Source: Bacteroidales bacterium
Lineage (GTDB): Bacteria > Bacteroidota > Bacteroidia > Bacteroidales > UBA10428
DNA length: 11,473 bases
Direction: 5' to 3'
Assembly (NCBI GenBank): GCA_016938095.1
Contig: JAFGVG010000120.1
Span: 1 to 11,473 of the forward strand
Under the pieces are notes generated by a model. It was not told where the DNA came from and made no database searches. It saw only the letters and a program-made list of their open reading frames with translations. The position numbers and the translations under genes were made by a program. This document shows, piece by piece, positions 6,304 to 11,473 of this stretch (position 1 is its first letter; every line of letters begins with the position of its first letter).

Positions 6304-7313
6304 TTACCGTCCCTGAATATGTAAACACCCTGTTTTCCGTCGGCTTTGGCATATGCCCTGAACATACCGGGCGTATTGAAGGTCATGGTAATGTTTCCCA
6401 ACCGGTCAATGCCAATTACCCCGCCTTCGCCACCGGCTTTAACCAGTTTTTCCAGGACTACCTGTTTGGCGGCTTCTTCTACCGAAATTCCCTTGTATTC
6501 CATCAATGCCGAAATATCATGTGCCACTGCATAACGGATAAAGTATTCGCCATGCCCTGTGCACGAAATGGCACATGTGGCATTGCTGGCATAGGTCCCG
6601 GCACCGATAACAGGGCTGTCGCCTATGCGGTTATACCGCTTATTGGCCATGCCACCGGTGGATGTTCCGGCAGCCAGGTTTCCATTGCCATCGAGTGCCA
6701 CACAGCCCACTGTACCATGTTTTTCCTTATTTATCAGCTCCTGCAGGTCGTTCCACTTTCTGTCGGTTCTGAAGTACTCCGGATTAACTATTTCAAGGCC
6801 CTGTTCACGGGCAAATTGTGAGGCACCGGTGCCAGATAGCATTACATGCATTGAGCGCTCCATAACGGCCCTGGCTGCTGTAATGGGATTTTTTATGTCG
6901 GTTACCACTGCCACAGCACCGGCCTTCAGGGTTGCGCCATCCATAATGGAAGCATCGAGCTCATTGCGCCCGTCGTGCGTAAATGCTGCTCCTTTTCCGG
7001 CGTTGAACAGGGGATTGTCCTCGAGCATGCGAATCACAGTTTCCACCGCGTCCAGTGCGGCACCACCTTCGCTTAATACTTTTTTTCCTGCATCAAGGGC
7101 CTGCTGAAGCGATGCTATGTATTGCGCTTCCAATTCACTATTAATAGCTTCTTCGTGCAGGTTGCCGGCTCCGCCGTGCAGTACAAGGGCCCATCCCGGG
7201 GCAGGCTGTTGCCTGGAAGGAGTATCGGTTTGTGAACGGTTGGGTTGCTTGCATGAGGGTAGCAGAACAAACAACAACGTGCTTAAACAAACTATAGCGT
7301 ATATCGGTTTCAT
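6300..7313 (-). CDS. Lipoprotein isoaspartyl peptidase / L-asparaginase (Ntn hydrolase)
   Basis: A 337-residue member of the plant-type asparaginase (IaaA-like) family, which cleaves beta-aspartyl peptides and often asparagine. The protein is made as a precursor that cuts itself before a threonine; here this is the Gly200-Thr201 bond in KHGTVG, making Thr201 the new N-terminal nucleophile of the beta chain. Other family motifs are VLHGGAG (44-50), NPLFNAGKGAAFT (100-112), STGGMANKRYNRIGDSP (218-234) and GAGTYAS (237-243). Residues 1-20 are a hydrophobic signal followed by LPSC, with Cys21 as the likely lipidated residue, so the enzyme should sit in the periplasm or at the outer membrane. A hydrophilic, proline- and glutamine-rich linker (22-39) precedes the domain. 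It overlaps the Nudix gene downstream. The natural substrate is unknown. Confidence 0.93.
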   Translation of the reverse strand: MKPIYAIVCLSTLLFVLLPSCKQPNRSQTDTPSRQQPAPGWALVLHGGAGNLHEEAINSELEAQYIASLQQALDAGKKVLSEGGAALDAVETVIRMLEDNPLFNAGKGAAFTHDGRNELDASIMDGATLKAGAVAVVTDIKNPITAARAVMERSMHVMLSGTGASQFAREQGLEIVNPEYFRTDRKWNDLQELINKEKHGTVGCVALDGNGNLAAGTSTGGMANKRYNRIGDSPVIGAGTYASNATCAISCTGHGEYFIRYAVAHDISALMEYKGISVEEAAKQVVLEKLVKAGGEGGVIGIDRLGNITMTFNTPGMFRAYAKADGKQGVYIFRDGK

Positions 7314-7472
7314 CTCTCTGAATTTTTCTAACCAGAGATAAAGATATTACTTATTGTCTTGCTTTAAACTTCGATTTGCCCTTGAAAATGCAATTCAACA
7401 AAAATCGTTGAGGATTTTATGGCCAAATTGCTTAGCTTTATCAGGTGATGTTTTTAACGTAACTTTTATTAT

Positions 7473-7592
7473 ATGAACAAGTTAATTCGCGCACTTATTG
7501 CTGGGTATGGCGCCAAAAAATTGGGTGGCGGCTGTATCGGCACCATTGTGGTTTTTATAATCCTTTATGTGGTGTTGGGCCAGTGCAGCTGA
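7473..7592 (+). CDS. Small single-pass membrane protein, 39 residues
   Basis: A short open frame: MNKLIRALIAGYGAKKLGGG, then one hydrophobic segment (about 21-36) and a QCS end. The pattern is that of a real micro-protein: a basic N-terminus (Lys3, Arg6, Lys15, Lys16), a GGGC hinge, a 16-18-residue transmembrane helix rich in Ile, Val and Phe, and a short polar tail. It fills a 285-bp gap between the lipoprotein peptidase and the GNAT gene that otherwise has no gene, and its stop lies five bases from the convergent GNAT stop. A weak promoter-like pair, TTTA (7437-7440) and TAACTTTT (7460-7467) with 19 bases between, lies just before it but would leave almost no leader. Function unknown; it may be a regulator of a membrane complex. 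Chance coding remains possible. Confidence 0.6.
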   Translation: MNKLIRALIAGYGAKKLGGGCIGTIVVFIILYVVLGQCS

Positions 7593-7597
7593 CAGTA

Positions 7598-8080
7598 TTA
7601 CGCCAGCCGTTTTCTGAAAACATACTTGTCATCGCCCGGCGCATAGAAATCGGGCATAACGGCAACCTGTTCATAACCAATGGCTTTATAAAAAGCGCGT
7701 GTGGGTTCGTAAATCGCTCGTCCTGACGTTTCTACCCATACAATGGTACCTCCCAGTTTTGTCACTTCTTCTTCGGTAATGGCCATTAATTTGCGGCCAA
7801 TGCCCTTGTTCATCTGGTTTTTGTGCACAGCAATCCAGTACAGGTCATAGCTCGATTCGGTGCAGGGATTTTGTCCATAACAGCAATAACCAAGCATTTT
7901 TCCGGCTTCGTGAGCTACTATAAAATGATAACCTGACCTTTCGGCTCCCAACTCCAGGTTCATGTCGCTAAGCTCGGTGGCTACGACAATTTCATACGGG
8001 TAAAAGAATCCGGTTGATTCAAGCAGCTTTCTGATTTTATCCGTGTCGTCGGGATACAATAATTTTCGATAGCTTATCAT
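7598..8080 (-). CDS. GNAT family N-acetyltransferase, last gene of the aminomutase-ligase operon
   Basis: A 160-residue GNAT-fold enzyme predicted to move an acetyl group from acetyl-CoA to an amine. The acetyl-CoA loop is QMNKGIGRKL (89-98), after the beta-strand LYWIAV (80-85). The C-terminal part has Tyr124, TRAFYKAIGYE (127-137) and a striking DFYAPGDDKYVFRK stretch (144-157), which suggests a distinct subfamily. It is shorter than and not clearly related to AblB, the known beta-lysine N6-acetyltransferase of about 270 residues. It lies 17 bp after the second ATP-grasp gene and shares its strand, so it most likely acetylates the product, or a precursor, of the enzymes upstream (inference). 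Protein targets cannot be excluded. Confidence 0.88.
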   Translation of the reverse strand: MISYRKLLYPDDTDKIRKLLESTGFFYPYEIVVATELSDMNLELGAERSGYHFIVAHEAGKMLGYCCYGQNPCTESSYDLYWIAVHKNQMNKGIGRKLMAITEEEVTKLGGTIVWVETSGRAIYEPTRAFYKAIGYEQVAVMPDFYAPGDDKYVFRKRLA

Positions 8081-8097
8081 AGTATAACATTCATCTT

Positions 8098-9072
8098 TTA
8101 CGAAATTTCCGCAATGATCCTGCCAATGACATCGCGGTTTGTAAGGCCGGCAGCGTGCGCTGCAGCTATAAAACCACTGTCGGGTGAGATGCAGGGGTTC
8201 CCATTGATTTCAATTACAAATGGGTTGCCCTTTTCATCAACCCTGAAATCCACCCTGGCAAATCCTCTCAGCCCAAAACAATCCCAGCATTTAGTAGCCA
8301 GTCGCTCCATTTCGCCATACAAGGGTGAATCGGGCGATAGGGTGTCGAAAGCGCGTGTGGTGTTGCGATATTCGGCCGACGACTCATCCCATTTAGCTTT
8401 ATACCCTAACATCCGGGGTTTATCAGCAGGGTAGTCGTGAAAAATCATCTCTGCCGGAGGAAGAACATGAGCACGGTTGCTGCCTCCCAGTATGCTGAGG
8501 TTGAACTCCCGGCCTTCAATGAATTCCTCTATAAAATAATGTGAAGCAGGCAATTGCCGGATTTTTGTCATCATATCCTTTTGGCCGGTTGTAAATACAG
8601 CATCTTCGTCGAGGCCAACAGAGCCATCTTCGCAGGTAGGCTTTAGCAGGTATCGCTTGTCTTTATTGAGCTTATCTGTTTCCGAAACTGCAAAAAACGA
8701 AGGTGTAGGAATGCCATGCATGGCCATTATTCTTTTGGCAAGTACTTTATTGGTAGTCAGGTATAAACCCTCGGCCGGTACGCCTGTATAAGGTATTTTT
8801 AAAGCATTCAGTAATGCCGGAGCCATATGCAGGAGTTCTCCCTTATCGAAAACCGATTCCACCAGGTTAAAAACAAACAGGGGATGCGAAGCCGCTATTT
8901 TTCCCAGGTCGTTTCTCAAATCGTTTCCCAACGGAAAGGATTCGGGAATATAACCCAGCTCTTCCAACGCTTCCGAAACCAGCGTTACCTGATGCAGTAT
9001 ATCGGCCTCATCGGCGCTGCTGTTTTCATTCACTGCATTGTGCAGCACAATGATCTTCCTTTTATTTTCCAT
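8098..9072 (-). CDS. ATP-grasp ligase of the D-Ala-D-Ala ligase fold (second of two)
   Basis: A 324-residue ATP-dependent carboxylate-amine ligase. The N-terminal domain (about 1-110) has the VFNLVES motif (67-73) where D-Ala-D-Ala ligases have a similar pocket strand. The ATP-grasp part has Lys144 in YLLKPTCEDGSVG, the EEF pair (182-184) before EGREFNL, and the metal site FARVDFRVD (271-279) and FVIEINGNP (285-293) with Asp275, Glu288 and Asn290. The end loop reads NPCISPDSGF (292-301), not the PGMT..S of true D-Ala-D-Ala ligases, so another substrate is expected. It overlaps the first ligase by 11 bp and precedes the GNAT gene by 17 bp. It is a clear but distant paralogue of its neighbour. 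A role in joining beta-lysine or its product to another acid is inferred from context only. Confidence 0.9.
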   Translation of the reverse strand: MENKRKIIVLHNAVNENSSADEADILHQVTLVSEALEELGYIPESFPLGNDLRNDLGKIAASHPLFVFNLVESVFDKGELLHMAPALLNALKIPYTGVPAEGLYLTTNKVLAKRIMAMHGIPTPSFFAVSETDKLNKDKRYLLKPTCEDGSVGLDEDAVFTTGQKDMMTKIRQLPASHYFIEEFIEGREFNLSILGGSNRAHVLPPAEMIFHDYPADKPRMLGYKAKWDESSAEYRNTTRAFDTLSPDSPLYGEMERLATKCWDCFGLRGFARVDFRVDEKGNPFVIEINGNPCISPDSGFIAAAHAAGLTNRDVIGRIIAEIS

Positions 9073-10048
9073 TTCCCGGAAAGATACGTTTTACGGCAGC
9101 ATCCATAATCATGCCAATGAGCTGCGTATATTCGATACCGTTCATCCGGCTGAGGATGGGTAGGTCGGAATGAACAGGGTTCAGTCCGGCCAACGGGTTG
9201 ATTTCAATGAAACTAACCTTACCAAAACGGTCGACCCTCACATCCACCCGTCCGCCGTCCCATGCATTCAGTGCGTTCCAGGCTTTCAGGGCTACATCGG
9301 CGCATTGCTTAAGCCAATCGCCGGAAACGCTTTCGTACCGGATACGACCTTCGTAATTTTCCTTGTTGTCGTATGAATACACATCGTTGACGCCCTGACC
9401 GTAAATGACTTCCATGGCGCCAACAACGTGGGCATGGTCGCCATTTCCAACAATGCCAACCGTAAATTCACGCCCGGGCAGGTATTCTTCAACCAGCACG
9501 GGTTGCCTGAATTTGTTCAGCAGGTATTGGCACATAGCGGCAAGCTGTTCGGGCGTAGTGATAACCGACCTGTTTTCTATGCCTTTCCCCGTTCCTTCGG
9601 CAATGGGCTTGGCAAACAACGGATAGGTAAGGTTGCACCGGTCCACATCACCTGGCAGCGTTACCACCAAAAACGGCGGTGTATTGATACCGGCGTCGCG
9701 GATGATTTGTTTGGCAAACGCTTTGTTGAGTGAAATGCCAAGGGTTACGGCTCCAGAAAATACATGGGGAATCCGGTAAGCGTCGAGCAGGGCGGGTACC
9801 AGTGATTCGCGACTGTCGCCGTACAGGCCTTCACAAATGTTGAAAACCAGGTCCCAGCGGCGGCCCGCAAGCAATTCATTCATCAGCTTACGAGCATGGC
9901 CAATCCTTTCAGACTGGTATCCCAACGTCTGTAATGCGTTTTCAATGCCTGCTATGGTTTCTTCTTTATCGAACTCAGCCGTTTCTTCGGGTGTGAATCC
10001 TTCTTTCAGGTAATCGCTGCGCAGGTCGTAAGTAAGTCCAACGTTCAT
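9062..10048 (-). CDS. ATP-grasp ligase of the D-Ala-D-Ala ligase fold (first of two)
   Basis: A 328-residue ATP-dependent ligase expected to activate a carboxylate as acyl phosphate and join it to an amine. Landmarks are LVFNICEG (67-74), SLNKAFAKQIIRDAGINTP (106-124), Lys147 in LFAKPIAEGTGKGI, EEYLPGREFTVGI (187-199), GRVDVRVD (266-273) and FIEINPLAGLNPVHSDLPI (280-298) with Glu282 and Asn284 as metal ligands. The GLNPVHSDLP loop differs from both the Ddl loop and the loop of the second ligase, so the two enzymes probably take different acceptors. Its ATG overlaps the aminomutase stop by four bases, showing translational coupling. It is usually auto-annotated as D-alanine-D-alanine ligase, but nothing nearby concerns the cell wall. 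Substrates are unknown. Confidence 0.9.
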   Translation of the reverse strand: MNVGLTYDLRSDYLKEGFTPEETAEFDKEETIAGIENALQTLGYQSERIGHARKLMNELLAGRRWDLVFNICEGLYGDSRESLVPALLDAYRIPHVFSGAVTLGISLNKAFAKQIIRDAGINTPPFLVVTLPGDVDRCNLTYPLFAKPIAEGTGKGIENRSVITTPEQLAAMCQYLLNKFRQPVLVEEYLPGREFTVGIVGNGDHAHVVGAMEVIYGQGVNDVYSYDNKENYEGRIRYESVSGDWLKQCADVALKAWNALNAWDGGRVDVRVDRFGKVSFIEINPLAGLNPVHSDLPILSRMNGIEYTQLIGMIMDAAVKRIFPGNGK

Positions 10049-11301
10049 TTTACGGTGTCGGGATAATAGAATTCCTTTCCTTCGTAATTATGGAGGACAA
10101 TATTGTCGCCATCGCGTCCGGCATAATATTCGGGCAACAGGGGAATTTTACCGCCGCCACCGGGAGCGTCAATTACAAAATGGGGAATGGCATAACCGCT
10201 GGTGAAGCCACGCATACCTTTTATAATTTCAAGTCCCTTTTCCACCGGCGTACGGAAATGTCCTGAACCGGGTATCGGGTCGCACTGGTAAATATAATAG
10301 GGGCGTACGCGGTTGCGTAAAAGTCCCTGCATCAGTGCGGTCATTACCGGTACACTGTCGTTAATACCTTTCAGTAAAACAGTCTGGCTACCCAGTGGAA
10401 TTCCGGCATTGGCCAGTTTGGTGCAGGCTTCATGAACTTCAGGCGTAAGCTCAAGGGGGTGCATGAAGTGAATACTCATGAATAGCGGATGATAGCGTCG
10501 CAACATATTTACGAAACTGTTGGTAATGCGCTGAGGTAATACCACCGGGACTTTTGTGCCTATGCGTATTATTTCCACATGGGGGATGCTACGCAAATTA
10601 TCGAGCAGGTATTCGAGGTGTGCTTCGGGCATGGTAAGCGGATCGCCACCTGAGATTAGCACGTCGCGTACGGCAGGGTTACTCCGGATATATTCGAGAC
10701 CTGCCTGCCATGCGGCCTTACCATAGTGCATCTTGTCCTTGGCAACCATATGCGAACGGGTGCAGTATCTGCAGTAGGTTGAGCAGAAACCAGTGGCCAG
10801 AAACAAAACCCTGTCGGGATATCGATGCACAATGTTCGGCACAGGTGCAAAATCCCCCTCGTTTAGGGGGTCTGAAGCTTCACCTGGTGAAAGCTGTAAC
10901 TCTTTAATACTGGGCACGACACCTTTCACAATGGGATTGTCGGCACCGGCACCGTCGATTAAGCTGGCATAGTAAGGAGTTATGCGCAAGGGAAGTTTTT
11001 CGTTCACGGCAATCGATTCATCATCAATCATCCTTTTGAAGTCGATCACCTGGTTCAGCTGGCTGAAAGAGGTATAGCTGTTTTTGATTTGCCAGCGCCA
11101 CGAATTCCATTGTTCGTCGCTGGTGTTGGGAAAATACTTGCCGATAAACGTTCTCGTTTGCTGGCTGATGGTGGAAAACTCAGGATGCCTGTATTTTGGC
11201 ATGCTGTTTTTGGTAAGGCCGGGCATTACATTATAGCCCGGCACCCCTAGCGGGACATCACTGTCTGAAGAGATGCTTTCCTCAATAAGTTTTGCGTTCA
11301 T
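10045..11301 (-). CDS. kamA: Lysine 2,3-aminomutase family radical SAM enzyme
   Basis: A 418-residue PLP- and [4Fe-4S]-dependent radical SAM enzyme that should turn L-lysine into L-beta-lysine. The cluster motif is CSTYCRYC (Cys173, 177, 180). Compared from memory with Clostridium subterminale lysine 2,3-aminomutase at a constant offset of 48, Arg182 matches Arg134 (lysine carboxylate), Asp341 matches Asp293 and Asp378 matches Asp330 (lysine epsilon-amine), and Lys385 in GGGGK matches PLP-binding Lys337. Glutamate 2,3-aminomutases replace both aspartates, so lysine is the better prediction. The zinc site of the clostridial enzyme is gone: Cys268 is Ser316, and the protein stops before the three C-terminal cysteines. 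About 48 extra residues precede the core (WNSWRWQ at 65-71); a later start at Met26 or Met34 is possible. It is first in the operon and overlaps the next gene by four bases. Confidence 0.93.
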   Translation of the reverse strand: MNAKLIEESISSDSDVPLGVPGYNVMPGLTKNSMPKYRHPEFSTISQQTRTFIGKYFPNTSDEQWNSWRWQIKNSYTSFSQLNQVIDFKRMIDDESIAVNEKLPLRITPYYASLIDGAGADNPIVKGVVPSIKELQLSPGEASDPLNEGDFAPVPNIVHRYPDRVLFLATGFCSTYCRYCTRSHMVAKDKMHYGKAAWQAGLEYIRSNPAVRDVLISGGDPLTMPEAHLEYLLDNLRSIPHVEIIRIGTKVPVVLPQRITNSFVNMLRRYHPLFMSIHFMHPLELTPEVHEACTKLANAGIPLGSQTVLLKGINDSVPVMTALMQGLLRNRVRPYYIYQCDPIPGSGHFRTPVEKGLEIIKGMRGFTSGYAIPHFVIDAPGGGGKIPLLPEYYAGRDGDNIVLHNYEGKEFYYPDTVK

Positions 11302-11360
11302 TGATAGTTTGTGATACTTGCGGTTTTAATGTTTGTCATAATCATAATTGTCAATCCATT

Positions 11361-11375
11361 GCAGTTTTAAACTGC
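11361..11375. promoter_or_regulatory. Perfect palindrome upstream of the aminomutase operon, candidate operator
   Basis: GCAGTTTTAAACTGC: 7-bp perfect arms around one central base, 60-74 bp upstream of the kamA start. It has no T run on either strand, so it is not an intrinsic terminator. Position and symmetry fit a binding site for a dimeric regulator of the operon (inference). No regulator gene lies in the window. Confidence 0.4.
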
Positions 11376-11388
11376 CGGGTATAAACAC

Positions 11389-11426
11389 CGGCGAATGTTA
11401 CGCCGAATTTGAGTACGTTATACGTA
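11389..11426. promoter_or_regulatory. Two further inverted repeats upstream of the aminomutase operon
   Basis: CGGCG (11389-11393) and CGCCG (11401-11405) form a 5-bp GC-rich pair around a 7-base spacer, and TACGT (11414-11418) and ACGTA (11422-11426) form a 5-bp pair around TAT. Both are short enough to arise by chance, but they sit with the palindrome at 11361-11375 within 66 bp. No clear TTTG...TAnnTTTG promoter for kamA was seen in 11302-11473. Confidence 0.25.
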
Positions 11427-11473
11427 TCCTGTGCAAAAAGTTGTGAACTATTTATTAACTCTTTAAGGGAACG

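Noticed and set aside
6625..7107. 160-codon open frame on the plus strand
   Set aside because: It lies entirely antisense to the well-supported isoaspartyl peptidase gene and has the composition of a shadow frame; no recognisable domain.
9428..9733. 101-codon open frame on the plus strand
   Set aside because: Antisense to the first ATP-grasp gene, whose motifs are intact; no sign of an independent protein.
8098..10048. D-alanine-D-alanine ligases or a vancomycin-resistance type cluster
   Set aside because: The PGMT-type loop is missing in both, and no VanX, VanH or mur genes are near; the operon partners point to amino acid chemistry.
10045..11301. Glutamate 2,3-aminomutase or the EF-P modifying enzyme EpmB
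   Set aside because: Asp341 and Asp378, the lysine-binding aspartates, are both kept, unlike the glutamate enzyme. YIYQCD and CTR motifs are of the free-lysine type, and no epmA or efp gene is present.

Overview
The window looks like a chromosomal segment of a Bacteroidota bacterium, probably of the Bacteroidales/Marinilabiliales kind. The evidence is the bcp-recA gene pair, promoter-like sites of the Bacteroidota form TTTG-N19-TAnnTTTG, AT-rich leaders without a clear Shine-Dalgarno sequence, a lipoprotein isoaspartyl peptidase, and intergenic DNA made of 7-8 bp tandem repeats. A clostridial-type 2[4Fe-4S] ferredoxin and an oxygen-sensitive radical-SAM enzyme suggest an anaerobic or microaerobic life. 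No rRNA, tRNA, insertion sequence, phage gene or CRISPR array is visible.

Layout. 1-424: no convincing gene; a mosaic of short-period repeats, including an octamer array and an inverted copy of it. 425-2017 (+): half-length TauE/SafE membrane protein followed after 15 bp by an M20 amidohydrolase. 2057-2349 (+): a compact unit of promoter, 55-residue ferredoxin and hairpin terminator. 2360-3106 (+): acyl-ACP thioesterase, starting 10 bp after that terminator. 3122-4614 (-): bcp peroxiredoxin then recA. 4824-5747 (+): TPR protein of unknown role with its own promoter. 5797-7313 (-): lipoprotein Ntn-hydrolase asparaginase/isoaspartyl peptidase, overlapping by 4 bases a YfcD-like Nudix hydrolase. 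7473-7592 (+): a 39-residue single-pass membrane protein. 7598-11301 (-): a tightly coupled four-gene operon. 11302-11473: upstream region of that operon, with three inverted repeats.

The part most worth attention is the four-gene operon, read right to left: a lysine 2,3-aminomutase-type radical SAM enzyme, two paralogous ATP-grasp ligases of the D-Ala-D-Ala ligase fold, and a GNAT acetyltransferase. Overlaps are 4 and 11 bp, then a 17 bp gap. The aminomutase keeps the lysine-recognition aspartates, so beta-lysine is the likely first product. The ligases lack the usual D-Ala-D-Ala loop and could join beta-lysine to one or two further amino or carboxylic acids, and the GNAT could cap an amine. 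My inference is a small acetylated beta-lysine peptide or amide, possibly a compatible solute or secreted metabolite. This resembles in logic, but not in genes, the N-acetyl-beta-lysine (AblA/AblB) and N-acetylglutaminylglutamine amide (GNAT plus ATP-grasp) systems. The product is not determined by the sequence.
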